Under the pieces are notes generated by a model. The model was not told the origin of the DNA and made no database searches. It saw only the letters and a list, made by a program, of their open reading frames with translations. The translations under genes were made by a program, and so were the position numbers. This document shows positions 1-8,124 of a DNA stretch of 64,000 bases, piece by piece. How positions within the stretch are numbered: the first letter of the stretch is position 1; each line of letters begins with the position of its first letter. The stretch lies in contig JBOFDS010000011.1 in assembly GCA_051647245.1 (NCBI GenBank), forward strand, positions 372,001 to 436,000, in the 5' to 3' direction. The stretch is from Brevinema_A sp051647245 (lineage in GTDB: Bacteria; Spirochaetota; Brevinematia; Brevinematales; Brevinemataceae).

Positions 1-477
1 AAATCCTGCATTAGTGAAGGTCGTTTAGTATCTGATGAACTTACTTTTGAAGTAGTGAAGTCAGCTCTACCTGAAAATGGTGCTTGGATTCTTGATGGAT
101 TTCCTCGTAATTTGAATCAGGCTAAAATTCTTAATGAATTTTGTCCACCAACTGATGTTATCCTCGTTGACGTCGACGAAAATATCATTTTTCAGAGATT
201 GACAGGCAGACGCCTTGCCAAAACTTCTGGAAAAATGTATAATATTTTCTTTAATCCACCTAAACAGGATGGCGTGTGTGATGAAACTGGAGAAGCTTTG
301 ATTCAACGTGAAGATGATCAGCCCGAAACCGTTCAAAAACGACTCGATGTTTATCAAGCAGAAACAGCTCCTCTTATAGAGTTTTATCAACAACAAGGTA
401 TACTTCATCGTGTCAAAGGCGACGACGATATTAACGAAGTATATCAAAATCTAAAGGAGGTCTTAGGACTCTCATGA
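1..477 (+). CDS. adk: Adenylate kinase, 5'-truncated by window edge
   Basis: The open frame runs in from base 1, so the start codon and the N-terminal P-loop lie outside the window. The visible part has the core motif LDGFPRN, then the LID region beginning RLTGRRL, and the closing QREDDQPETVQKRL segment with the arginines that bind phosphate. The enzyme interconverts ATP+AMP and 2 ADP in the cytoplasm. The LID does not carry the four-cysteine zinc cluster found in many Gram-positive enzymes; only one Cys (GVCDE) is seen. The stop codon overlaps the infA start as ATGA, so it is translationally coupled to the ribosomal-protein operon. In most bacteria secY lies upstream; it is not visible here. 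Confidence 0.95.
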   Translation, partial: KSCISEGRLVSDELTFEVVKSALPENGAWILDGFPRNLNQAKILNEFCPPTDVILVDVDENIIFQRLTGRRLAKTSGKMYNIFFNPPKQDGVCDETGEALIQREDDQPETVQKRLDVYQAETAPLIEFYQQQGILHRVKGDDDINEVYQNLKEVLGLS

Positions 478-698
478 TGATGGATAAAGAAGATGTTATC
501 AAAATTGACGGTATTGTTCTTGAGCAATTGCCAAGTGCCGTCTTTAAAGTAGAATTAGAAAATAAACAGCAAATTCTAGCACACATTTCCGGTAAAATGA
601 GAATCAATCATATCAAAATTTTAGCCGGAGATAAAGTGAGTATTGAGCTTTCTCCTTACGATTTGAGTAAAGGAAGAATAGTATACCGTTATAAGTAG
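474..698 (+). CDS. infA: Translation initiation factor IF-1
   Basis: This is a small single-domain OB-fold protein that binds the 30S A-site during initiation. The sequence begins KEDVIKIDG and carries AHISGKMRINHIKIL and the final GRIVYRYK, all typical of IF-1. Three successive ATGs occur at 474, 477 and 480. The third would give the usual 72 residues (MDKEDVI), while the first is best spaced from an AGGA at 465-468 and overlaps the adk stop. The start is therefore uncertain by two codons. It lies between adk and rpmJ, the standard place in the spc/alpha operon boundary. Confidence 0.95.
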   Translation: MMMDKEDVIKIDGIVLEQLPSAVFKVELENKQQILAHISGKMRINHIKILAGDKVSIELSPYDLSKGRIVYRYK

Positions 699-710
699 AG
701 AGGCTATTTC

Positions 711-839
711 ATGAAAGTGAGAGCATCAGTTAAACCTATGTGTGAAAAATGTCGAATGATTCGTCGACACGGAATTTTGAGAGTGATCTGCGAAAATCCT
801 AAACACAAACAAAGACAAAAAGGTCAGAAAAGAATCTAG
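711..839 (+). CDS. rpmJ: 50S ribosomal protein L36 (42 aa)
   Basis: A short frame of 42 codons starts at ATG 711, just after a GAGAGG ribosome binding site, and stops with TAG at 837-839. It reads MKVRASVKPMCEKC, then C27 and H32. The CxxC...C....H pattern is the zinc-binding (C+) form of L36, so this paralogue depends on zinc rather than being the zinc-independent form. The position between infA and rpsM is the conserved one. Confidence 0.95.
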   Translation: MKVRASVKPMCEKCRMIRRHGILRVICENPKHKQRQKGQKRI

Positions 840-852
840 ATGGAGGTCATCT

Positions 853-1218
853 ATGGCACGTATTGCCGGTAGAGAGGTACCAAATAATAAAGCAGCATGG
901 ATTGGACTTACTTATGTTTACGGTATCGGCAGACATTCTGCTTTGAAAATCGTTGAAGCTGCAAAAATTGAAAAATCTAAAAAAATTGGTGAACTTTCTG
1001 AAGAAGAGTTGAATCGTATTCGTGAAGCGATCGATGCAGGCTATAAAGTAGAAGGTGATCTTCGTACAGAACTTTCAATGAACATCAAACGTCTTATTGA
1101 CATTGGTTGTTACAGAGGACTTCGTCATAAAAAACGACTTCCGGTTCGTGGACAAAGAACACGTACGAATGCACGTTCTTGGAAAGGTGCTCGTGCTAAC
1201 GCGATCAAAAAGAAGTAA
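853..1218 (+). CDS. rpsM: 30S ribosomal protein S13
   Basis: The 121-residue protein starts MARIAGREVPNNK and has the helix-turn motif YGIGRHSA, followed by the basic C-terminal tail GLRHKKRLPVRGQRTRTNAR. S13 sits in the head of the small subunit and contacts the P-site tRNA and bridge B1. Length and motifs fit the family fully. A strong TGGAGGT lies 8-13 bases before the start. It is the first gene of the classical rpsM-rpsK-(rpsD)-rpoA-rplQ set, but rpsD is missing from the set here. Confidence 0.97.
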   Translation: MARIAGREVPNNKAAWIGLTYVYGIGRHSALKIVEAAKIEKSKKIGELSEEELNRIREAIDAGYKVEGDLRTELSMNIKRLIDIGCYRGLRHKKRLPVRGQRTRTNARSWKGARANAIKKK

Positions 1219-1229
1219 GAGGTTGAACA

Positions 1230-1625
1230 ATGGCCGCTAAAGCAAAAAGTTCTAATAAAAGAAGAAAAGAGAAAAAGAATATTGTTGAAGGGATTATTCA
1301 TATTCAAGCAACCTTCAATAATACCTTAATCACAGTTACTGATATGAACGGTAACACAATTTCTTGGGCAAGCGCTGGTGTTGGTGGATTTAAAGGTACC
1401 AAAAAAGGTACTCCATTTGCCGCTCAGCTTGCTTGTGAAAAAGCTATGGAAGGAGCAAAATTCCATGGTTTACAATCTGCACATGTTCGTGTAAAAGGTC
1501 CTGGACCTGGACGCGAATCTGCAATTCGTGCAGTTGATGTCGCTGGTGTAAGAGTAAAAAGTCTTCGTGACGTAACTCCTATCCCTCACAATGGATGCCG
1601 TCCTCGTAAAAAGCGACGCGTCTAA
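1230..1625 (+). CDS. rpsK: 30S ribosomal protein S11
   Basis: The 131-residue protein has the family hallmarks GIIHIQATFNNTLITVTD near residue 20, GGFKGTKKGTPFAAQ, VKGPGPGRESAIRA and the ending CRPRKKRRV. It forms part of the platform of the small subunit near the mRNA exit site. It follows rpsM by 11 bases and is followed by rpoA after 26 bases; rpsD, which is normally in between, is located at 20874-21485 instead. Confidence 0.97.
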   Translation: MAAKAKSSNKRRKEKKNIVEGIIHIQATFNNTLITVTDMNGNTISWASAGVGGFKGTKKGTPFAAQLACEKAMEGAKFHGLQSAHVRVKGPGPGRESAIRAVDVAGVRVKSLRDVTPIPHNGCRPRKKRRV

Positions 1626-1651
1626 TCATACATTATTTAGGAAGGTAGATT

Positions 1652-2617
1652 ATGGCGCACAGAGAATTACTGAAAAACTTAATTCTTCCCTACGAGTTAA
1701 AGTATGAGCATAGCACATACAATAACAACTATGGAAAATTCTACATATACCCTTTTGATAAAGGGGTAGGTGTAACAATAGCGAATTCACTTCGAAGAAC
1801 TCTTCTTAGTGCGATCCCTGGATATGCTTTTACTTCTGTAAAAATTCAAGGGGTCAATCATGAGTTTGATTTTATTGAAGGTGTTAAGGAAGATATCACT
1901 GATATTACGCTTGCTTTGAAAAAAGTAAGATTATTCCTCAACGATCAGAGCAATAAGAAAAAAATTCATATTGAGAAGAAAGGTCCTGGGCACTTAACTG
2001 CCGCTGACTTTATGGTTGATTCTACTATTGATATTGCAAATCCTGATCTTGTGATCGCAACTTTGGGTGATAATGCTCATGTTGTTATGGATCTTGAAAT
2101 TGAATTTGGAAGAGGATACCGTTCTGCAGAAGATGCTCTTGCTCAAGTTGATGAGATTTCTGTTATTCCTATTGATGCTATTTTTTCACCTATTGATCGT
2201 GTGAACTTCTTAATCGAAGAACACCGTGTTGGTGAAAAAACAGACTGTGAGAAAATTGTTTTAGAAGTTTGGACAGGTGGGGTTATCAATCCTATCGATG
2301 CTGTCGGTGACGCATCATTCATTCTTCAAAGTTATTTCTCTATGTTTGTTAATTTTGAACCTGTAGAAGAAGTGGTAATGACAGGATCCTCAGAGTCCTT
2401 ATCCGCAGAAGATGAAGTGTTGATGAGAAGCGTTGAGAGCTTAGATCTTTCAGTACGTTCTCTCAATTGTTTGCAGAGTGAAAACATTGCAACAATCGGT
2501 CAATTACTTTCTTACTCTAAAGAAGAACTGATGAAAATCAAGAATTTCGGTAGAAAATCTCTCACAGAAATTGGTGAAAAATTAACCGAGTTCAATTTAG
2601 CAATTAAAGAAGACTAG
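1652..2617 (+). CDS. rpoA: RNA polymerase alpha subunit
   Basis: At 321 residues it is within the usual 310-345 range. The N-terminal dimerisation and assembly domain shows GVTIANSLRRTLLSAIPG near residue 40 and the insert domain with KKGPGHLTAADF. After an acidic linker (SLSAEDE) comes the C-terminal helix-hairpin-helix domain, with LDLSVRSLNCLQ and LLSYSKEELMKIKNFGRKSL, including the arginine that contacts UP-element DNA. It directly follows rpsK and precedes rplQ, the normal order. Confidence 0.97.
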   Translation: MAHRELLKNLILPYELKYEHSTYNNNYGKFYIYPFDKGVGVTIANSLRRTLLSAIPGYAFTSVKIQGVNHEFDFIEGVKEDITDITLALKKVRLFLNDQSNKKKIHIEKKGPGHLTAADFMVDSTIDIANPDLVIATLGDNAHVVMDLEIEFGRGYRSAEDALAQVDEISVIPIDAIFSPIDRVNFLIEEHRVGEKTDCEKIVLEVWTGGVINPIDAVGDASFILQSYFSMFVNFEPVEEVVMTGSSESLSAEDEVLMRSVESLDLSVRSLNCLQSENIATIGQLLSYSKEELMKIKNFGRKSLTEIGEKLTEFNLAIKED

Positions 2618-2668
2618 TTCTTCTTAAGAAAGTGACTTCTGTCACAAAACATCCCAAGGAGCTATTGA

Positions 2669-3025
2669 ATGCGTCACGGAAAGAAAGTTGCAAAACTTAG
2701 CCGCACAAGAAGTGCTCGTAGTGCTCTCTTTAGAAATCTCGCTCAATCATTATTCAAATATGAAAGTGTAAAAACTACTCTTACAAAAGCTAAAGCACTC
2801 CGTCCTTACGCGGAAAAACTTATTACAAAAGCAAAAACTAACGATTTACATCACAGAAGATTGCTCATGGCAAAAATCTATGATAAAAGTGTTGTTTCCA
2901 AATTAATGGATGACATCGCTCCTCGTTTTGCAAACCGTAATGGTGGATACTTACGTATCGCTAAATTAGGTCAAAGACAAACCGACGGTGCTGAAATGGC
3001 AATCATCGAGTTCGTTGAAAACTAA
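2669..3025 (+). CDS. rplQ: 50S ribosomal protein L17
   Basis: The 118-residue protein begins MRHGKKVAKLSRTRSARSAL and contains LTKAKALRPYAEKLITKAK, both diagnostic of L17, which lies near the peptide exit tunnel. It is preceded by an AAGGAG site (2655-2660) and closes the operon: a strong hairpin terminator follows 12 bases after the stop. Confidence 0.97.
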   Translation: MRHGKKVAKLSRTRSARSALFRNLAQSLFKYESVKTTLTKAKALRPYAEKLITKAKTNDLHHRRLLMAKIYDKSVVSKLMDDIAPRFANRNGGYLRIAKLGQRQTDGAEMAIIEFVEN

Positions 3026-3036
3026 TTTCAATTTAT

Positions 3037-3070
3037 AAAAAAAATTCCCTCTTCGTGAGGGAATTTTTTT
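3037..3070 (+). terminator. Rho-independent terminator of the alpha operon
   Basis: A stem TTCCCTC (3045-3051) pairs with GAGGGAA (3057-3063) around a TTCGT loop. The stem is flanked by an A-run on the left and seven T on the right. Confidence 0.92.
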
Positions 3071-3076
3071 GTTTTC

Positions 3077-3105
3077 TTTACTATTTTTTTTATTTGTGTT
3101 ATAAT
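3077..3105 (+). promoter_or_regulatory. Promoter of the gatB operon
   Basis: TTTACT (3077-3082), a 17-base spacer and TATAAT (3100-3105), with a TG dinucleotide just before the -10 box (extended -10). It lies between the alpha-operon terminator and gatB. Confidence 0.75.
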
Positions 3106-3141
3106 ATAAACTAAGTAAATCTCATTATTTTGGAGCATGCT

Positions 3142-4581
3142 ATGAGCTATGAAGCTGTCATTGGATTAGAAGTCCACGTTCAATTAAATACAAATACTAA
3201 AATCTTTTGTTCTTGTCCACTAACTTTCGGATCAGAACCTAATACTGCCGTTTGTCCTGTTTGTCTTGGATATCCAGGAACTTTACCTGTGCTTAACAAA
3301 GGTGCTTTACAAAAAGCTATGTTGGCAGGATTGGCATTGCATTCTGAAGTAAATCTTTTCTCTCAATTTGATCGTAAAAATTATTTTTACCCAGATCTTC
3401 CTAAAGGATATCAAATTACCCAAAACTATTTTCCTATCTTGACTGGGGGTTATATTCCTATTCATTTGAGCGATGAAACTCAAAAAAACATTCGTATTCA
3501 TCACACACATCTAGAGGAAGATGCGGGTAAATTGATGCATAATGATCATGAAGACTTTAGCCGTGTGGACTTAAATCGTGCTGGCACACCTTTGCTTGAG
3601 ATTGTTTCTGAGCCGGATATGCGTTCTTCTGAAGAAGCTTACTACTACCTTCGTGAACTCCGTACTTTGATGAAATATATCGATGTCAGTGATGTGAACC
3701 TTGAAGAAGGCTCCCTCCGCTGTGATGCGAACGTTTCTGTGCGTAAAGTGGGTGCGAAAGAATTTGGAACAAAAGTAGAAATCAAAAATTTGAACTCTTT
3801 CAATGGTGTGCGTAAGGCGATCGATTATGAAATCGAACGTCAAATTAGCGTTATTGAAACAGGTGGCGTTATTGAACAAGAAACAAGACTCTACGACGCA
3901 AACAAAAATATCACTCAGAGCATGAGATCTAAAGCAACTGCTGCTGATTATCGTTATTTCCCAGATCCAGATCTTCCTCCTGTTCATATTGCTCAAGAGT
4001 GGGTCGATGAGATCGCAAAGACACTTCCAGAGCGTCCTTACGAGAAAAAAATGCGTTACCATGCCGAATTTGCGCTTCCTTTAAAAGATTGTATGGTGCT
4101 AGCGGATGATCTTCAAGTGGCAAACTATTTCGAAGCAACACTTCAGCACACATCTCAAGAACCTAAAAAAGTCGCAAACTGGGTGCTTACGGAAGTAATG
4201 AGCCGTATGAACGAAAATAAAGTCTCTGCAGATGAATTTGCACAAAAAATTTCTCCAGAATATACTGCGGAATTGTTACAACTTGTCAAAGATGCGGTTA
4301 TTAGTGGAAAGATTGCGAAAGATCTTTTTGATGACATGCTCGAAACAGGTAAGAAAGCTTCTGTATTGGTTGAAGAAAAAGGTCTTAAGCAAGTTACTGA
4401 TTCTAGTGAATTGGAAGCAATTGCAGATCAGATCATTGCAGACAATCCTAACCAAGTAGAACAGTACAAATCCGGTAAAGATAAACTCTTTGGATTCTTT
4501 GTGGGGCAACTCATGAAAGCAACTCAAGGTCAAGCGAATCCTGAACTTGCAAACAAAATCTTCAAAGATAAGCTTGGCTAA
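3142..4581 (+). CDS. gatB: Asp-tRNA(Asn)/Glu-tRNA(Gln) amidotransferase subunit B
   Basis: GatB binds misacylated tRNA and, with GatA and GatC, turns Glu-tRNA(Gln) or Asp-tRNA(Asn) into the correct amide form. Near the N-terminus is GLEVHVQLNT, followed by a CxC...CPVC zinc motif (FCSCP and VCPVCLGYPGT), the catalytic-cradle block YPDLPKGYQITQ and DLNRAGTPLLEIVSEPD. The C-terminal YqeY-like tRNA-binding domain ends FFVGQLMKATQGQANP. The frame is open from a TTG at 3130, but that triplet overlaps the TGGAG ribosome binding site at 3131-3135, so ATG 3142 (479 aa, the family length) is chosen. gatA and gatC are not in the window. coaX starts two bases after the stop. Confidence 0.96.
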   Translation: MSYEAVIGLEVHVQLNTNTKIFCSCPLTFGSEPNTAVCPVCLGYPGTLPVLNKGALQKAMLAGLALHSEVNLFSQFDRKNYFYPDLPKGYQITQNYFPILTGGYIPIHLSDETQKNIRIHHTHLEEDAGKLMHNDHEDFSRVDLNRAGTPLLEIVSEPDMRSSEEAYYYLRELRTLMKYIDVSDVNLEEGSLRCDANVSVRKVGAKEFGTKVEIKNLNSFNGVRKAIDYEIERQISVIETGGVIEQETRLYDANKNITQSMRSKATAADYRYFPDPDLPPVHIAQEWVDEIAKTLPERPYEKKMRYHAEFALPLKDCMVLADDLQVANYFEATLQHTSQEPKKVANWVLTEVMSRMNENKVSADEFAQKISPEYTAELLQLVKDAVISGKIAKDLFDDMLETGKKASVLVEEKGLKQVTDSSELEAIADQIIADNPNQVEQYKSGKDKLFGFFVGQLMKATQGQANPELANKIFKDKLG

Positions 4582-4583
4582 AA

Positions 4584-5396
4584 ATGATGATTGCTATTGA
4601 TATAGGCAATACAAATTCAAAATTTGTATTCTTTAATGCTCTTGGAGTCATTGTCAACAAATACACTATAGAAACTTCTCACTTTCAAAGTCCAGAATCT
4701 TGGAGAAAATACTTCACTTTACTCATTCAAAAAAATCCTAATTTTGCTAAGGCACAATTAAAGATTTCTTGTGTGAGTTGGAAAGTTTTTCTTGTATTAC
4801 GAGTGATTTTTGATGAAGATTTGGAAGAAAATTTTAACCTTGATACTCCTTTTGATGCAGAGTTATTAAATTTCTCCAAAAAAGTACCAGTTGTGCGAGA
4901 GGAAGATATTCCTTTAGATTGTTCTCATACGGAAAATTTGGTTGGTACGGATAGGGTTTTAGCAGCATACGCGGCCTATCAAAAATATCATCGATCTACT
5001 GTTGTGGTTAGCTTGGGCTCGGCAACGGCGATAGATTTGGTTACAGATGAGGGTGTTTTTTACGCAGGCTTAATTTGTCCTGGTTTGGAGAGCTCTTATC
5101 AAGGTCTTTTGCATCAGGTGCCACATCTTCCTTCGATGGACTTTTTATCCAAAGATCATAATAGCGCACTCAATCAGGATGTGCTAGGGTCTTTATCTTC
5201 GGGTTTGTTTTTGGCACATGCTTTAATGGTTGAAGCTGTATATATCAAGCAAAAAGCTATACTAAATAAAGAAGCCGAGCTTCTTTTGACAGGTGGTAAT
5301 GCTTTAGCAATCAGTCCTTATATAGCCAATCCTCATAGTTTTGAGGATGATATGGTAGCCTACGGATTGTTTGCTTTGTCTAAGAATAATAGTTAA
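4584..5396 (+). CDS. coaX: Type III pantothenate kinase
   Basis: The protein has the ASKHA-fold motifs of CoaX: AIDIGNTNSKF at residues 4-14 (phosphate binding), a GTDRVLAAYAA block with the catalytic Asp near residue 123, GSATAIDLV, and the late LLTGGNA. CoaX phosphorylates pantothenate in the first step of coenzyme A synthesis; it is insensitive to CoA feedback and needs a monovalent cation. Length (270 aa) is typical. It begins two bases after gatB with no clear Shine-Dalgarno of its own, which suggests translational coupling. Confidence 0.93.
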   Translation: MMIAIDIGNTNSKFVFFNALGVIVNKYTIETSHFQSPESWRKYFTLLIQKNPNFAKAQLKISCVSWKVFLVLRVIFDEDLEENFNLDTPFDAELLNFSKKVPVVREEDIPLDCSHTENLVGTDRVLAAYAAYQKYHRSTVVVSLGSATAIDLVTDEGVFYAGLICPGLESSYQGLLHQVPHLPSMDFLSKDHNSALNQDVLGSLSSGLFLAHALMVEAVYIKQKAILNKEAELLLTGGNALAISPYIANPHSFEDDMVAYGLFALSKNNS

Positions 5397-5412
5397 AAAT
5401 AGGGGAGATTGA

Positions 5413-6324
5413 ATGAAGTTTTGCTTAAGAATAATGTTTTTTGTGATAATAACACCTATATTTGCCGCAAATGAAAAATTTATTGATCCAACCACATACA
5501 CAAACTCAACTCCAACGAACAACGTTGCTGTAGATACTCCCCAAACTAATGCTGTTCTGCTTCAAACCAATAGCTCTGATAACGAGGTACTTCCTCAAAC
5601 TTCTTCTGTATCTTTTGTGCCGATTGATGCTATAGTTTTAGATGCAGGGCATGGCGGTAAGGATCCAGGTGGGGTAAGTAACGGGATTCAAGAGAAACAT
5701 CTTGTATTTAATATCTTGAAGAAGGTACATACGCTTTTTCGTAAAGCTCCTAGTAGAAAAGTTAACGTTTATGTTACACGAAAAAATGACCAATTCATCT
5801 CTTTAGAAGATCGTGTTTCTAAAACAGCACGATGGTCAACACGAAAAAATGTACTTTTTGTCAGTATTCATGGAAATATCGCTTTCAACTCTCGTGTTGA
5901 GGGATTGGAGATCTATACACTCTCAGACCGTGCGAGTGATCCTGAAGCTTTGGCGACGGAACGCATAGAAAACGCTGGCTTCTCATCTCAGGATATTGAA
6001 CAAACAGATTCTTTGTATTCGATCTTGGCTGACTTAATTAGAGACAGTACAAGGAAGCAATCAGAGTGGCTTGCGAAGTATGTGTATGAAGACATGATGA
6101 AGTCGTCTGGGGCACATGGAAGAGGCTTAAAAAGAGCTAATTTCTTTGTTTTGAAGTATAATACGGTTCCATCTATTTTGATTGAAGTTGGATACATGTC
6201 AAGTCCTTCAGAATCCAAAAAACTGAAATCAGATGATTATCAAAATAAATTAGCGATTGGAATTTTCAAAGGGGTATCTCGTTATATTGAAGAATATAAC
6301 AGAACCGAAGGATTCACAAAATGA
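5413..6324 (+). CDS. Exported N-acetylmuramoyl-L-alanine amidase (Amidase_3)
   Basis: An N-terminal signal peptide (about 19 residues, ending IFAA) is followed by a 50-residue Thr/Asn-rich linker and an Amidase_3 domain. The zinc ligands are visible: H80 in LDAGHGGKDPGG, E94 in GIQEKH, H153 in VSIHGN; the catalytic E258 lies in LIEVGYMS. Such enzymes cut the bond between N-acetylmuramic acid and L-Ala in periplasmic peptidoglycan during cell separation. The inserted stretch after SIHGN resembles the regulatory helix region of AmiA/AmiC types. Its stop overlaps the next gene by four bases (ATGA). Confidence 0.93.
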   Translation: MKFCLRIMFFVIITPIFAANEKFIDPTTYTNSTPTNNVAVDTPQTNAVLLQTNSSDNEVLPQTSSVSFVPIDAIVLDAGHGGKDPGGVSNGIQEKHLVFNILKKVHTLFRKAPSRKVNVYVTRKNDQFISLEDRVSKTARWSTRKNVLFVSIHGNIAFNSRVEGLEIYTLSDRASDPEALATERIENAGFSSQDIEQTDSLYSILADLIRDSTRKQSEWLAKYVYEDMMKSSGAHGRGLKRANFFVLKYNTVPSILIEVGYMSSPSESKKLKSDDYQNKLAIGIFKGVSRYIEEYNRTEGFTK

Positions 6325-6836
6325 TAGTTCAAAATATTAAAACATTCTACCAAAAATTTCCAAAAATTATCAATCTTTCTCTTTTAGGGATTGTATCAGT
6401 GATTGTTTTGTCGAATGTGATTTCATTAATGACAGCGAAAACATTTTATTATATTGATAAAGATAGCGGACGATTGATTGAAGAACGAAAACATATCAAA
6501 AATATAAAACCTCATAGTTCAATTCAAAATCTTTTGAGAGAATATTTAGATGGATCACTTCAATATAGAGGGCATCTCCCCTTCAATCACGTGACTCAAC
6601 TTTTAAATGTCAATCATAATGCGAAAAAAGAGCTTCTTGTATTAAATTGGGATGTTTATTTTGCTACAGCGATGGCATCAAGTCATTTTGATGAAGATAT
6701 TTATTTCTTATTAAAAACCATTCACGCTAACACATCTGTAGAAAAAGTTTATTTTTTAATGAATGGAAATCAAACTCCTATTTATTGGAGACAAAGAGAT
6801 TTATCTAAAGGTATTTCTTTAGAGAATTTTAAGTAA
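6321..6836 (+). CDS. Membrane-anchored GerMN-like domain protein
   Basis: A short cytoplasmic head is followed by one transmembrane helix (residues about 17-37, INLSLLGIVSVIVLSNVIS) and a 130-residue periplasmic part. The latter has the pattern of GerMN domains: an N-terminal FYYIDKDSGRLIEE strand pair, a leucine-rich LLREYLDG helix, and a final LLKTIHANTSVEKVYFLMNG. GerMN proteins often accompany cell-wall amidases, and here the start overlaps the amidase stop, so the two are almost surely co-translated. A direct role in peptidoglycan handling is an inference; no catalytic residues are known for the fold. Confidence 0.65.
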   Translation: MIVQNIKTFYQKFPKIINLSLLGIVSVIVLSNVISLMTAKTFYYIDKDSGRLIEERKHIKNIKPHSSIQNLLREYLDGSLQYRGHLPFNHVTQLLNVNHNAKKELLVLNWDVYFATAMASSHFDEDIYFLLKTIHANTSVEKVYFLMNGNQTPIYWRQRDLSKGISLENFK

Positions 6837-6912
6837 GATCTATTTACAAATATAGGAATAATAAGCGTTAGGGGAAAATGAGAAATTAAATCACTTTTTT
6901 TTGTTTTTTCAT

Positions 6913-6941
6913 TAAACTTTTGCGGCGCTAAAATCCGATGA
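6913..6941 (+). promoter_or_regulatory. Tentative flagellar sigma-28-like element before flaA
   Basis: Within the 221-base gap before flaA, TAAACTTT (6913-6920) and TCCGATGA (6934-6941) resemble the sigma-28 boxes TAAAGTTT and GCCGATAA, but the spacer is 13 instead of 11 bases. Nearer to the gene are two TATAAT boxes (7002-7007, 7024-7029) and a TTGACA inside the palindrome TTGACA-ATA-TGTCAA (6969-6983), none at ideal spacing. The start used in vivo cannot be decided by eye. Confidence 0.3.
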
Positions 6942-7057
6942 AATAATATTCATATAAGTTATTTTTACTTGACAATATGTCAAAAAAATAGCAAAATAAT
7001 ATATAATTATATTTTTGGTATTATATAATAACATGAAATTTCCTAAGGAGAGGATTT

Positions 7058-8059
7058 ATGAGACAAGGAAGAGTATTTTTATCTTTATTGTTGGTACTTG
7101 GTGTTGCGGCACCCGTCAGTGCGGCAGAGCATGCCTTGATTGATTTTACAACCTACAATGATAATATTGCACAGGTTGTTCAAAAAGATCAAGAACTTTA
7201 TGACCAAGCTATTGCTAACGCGCCAGAATTGGATATTCGTCAAAACGGATGGCCTGAATTTGCGTTTGAAGCGAGCGATTGGAACATTGATAATTGGAGA
7301 GTTACATTAAACGCTTCTGCTTCAACCGTAAAAAATCAGAAGAAGTCTGTTACCAAAAACGCTCCAAGCAAGCAGTATGGTAATGTTTTAGGTGTACGTG
7401 TTCAATTTCACCCATGGGAGAATTCCTTCTGGGCAAAAATCACAGCACCTTACTTCTTATCACCAACTTATTTAGATGGTAGCTTCATTTCTGAAGACGA
7501 AAATAAGAAAAACAATGGCATGGCTATTGGTGTTCTTGCTAACGTAGGTCAGATCAAAAACGTTAAATCATGGGTTTATGGTTTAAATTATGACTACTTA
7601 TACGGTGTTCGTATTGTTGATAACTTCGACAAGACATTTGAATATGGTTTAGGTAATGTTTACTATGAAGGTTGGAGAAGATTGGTTTGGAACAACGACT
7701 ATTATGTTGAAGATCCAAAACATTGGAATCCTTTAAAATTACCTTTGTATCCTTCTGCTGTTCCATTCATCAAGTTTGATGGTGTAACATTCTACAAAAA
7801 AGATGGAAACAGAGATCCTAATTTCATTGGTTATGTTAAAGACATTACAATGGATTATGACTATGCTGTTGTTATCGAAGATAAAGATATCGACGATGAA
7901 GGCGTTTGGGGTATCTTGGCTGAAAAATCTATCGAAAATAGAGTAAGAACTGTTAAAATTGCTGCTGAGCAAATCTTAACAAGAAGAAATCTTATGAAAT
8001 TGAAAGATGCTAACGACCAAGCTGCATCAACAACTCAAAACGCACCAGCTGCTGAATAA
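7058..8059 (+). CDS. flaA: Flagellar filament outer-layer (sheath) protein FlaA
   Basis: The 333-residue protein has a clear Sec signal peptide ending VSAA, then the conserved beginning of spirochaetal FlaA (HALIDFTTYNDN). Further family features are the VRVQFHPWENSFWAKI segment, GVLANVGQIKNVKSWVYGLNYDY, and the YYEGWRRLVWNNDYY block. FlaA coats the periplasmic flagellar filament of spirochaetes and influences filament stiffness and helix shape. This gene is the main reason to assign the window to a spirochaete. A strong AAGGAGAGG precedes the ATG and a bidirectional terminator follows. A Gln/Ala-rich tail ends the protein. Confidence 0.93.
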   Translation: MRQGRVFLSLLLVLGVAAPVSAAEHALIDFTTYNDNIAQVVQKDQELYDQAIANAPELDIRQNGWPEFAFEASDWNIDNWRVTLNASASTVKNQKKSVTKNAPSKQYGNVLGVRVQFHPWENSFWAKITAPYFLSPTYLDGSFISEDENKKNNGMAIGVLANVGQIKNVKSWVYGLNYDYLYGVRIVDNFDKTFEYGLGNVYYEGWRRLVWNNDYYVEDPKHWNPLKLPLYPSAVPFIKFDGVTFYKKDGNRDPNFIGYVKDITMDYDYAVVIEDKDIDDEGVWGILAEKSIENRVRTVKIAAEQILTRRNLMKLKDANDQAASTTQNAPAAE

Positions 8060-8082
8060 TTTTGAAAATAATTTATTTAAAT

Positions 8083-8112
8083 AAAAAAGAGTACCGTAAG
8101 GTACTCTTTTTT
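8083..8112. terminator. Bidirectional terminator between flaA and the metallopeptidase gene
   Basis: A perfect 13-bp stem, AAAAAAGAGTACC (8083-8095) with GGTACTCTTTTTT (8100-8112), is closed by a GTAA loop. It has T-runs on both strands and sits between convergent genes. Confidence 0.93.
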
Positions 8113-8124
8113 ATTTGTTTCTTT

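Noticed and set aside
3579..3597. Sigma-54-like TGGCAC...TTGCT in gatB
   Set aside because: GG and GC are nine bases apart instead of ten and the site is inside a conserved coding region.
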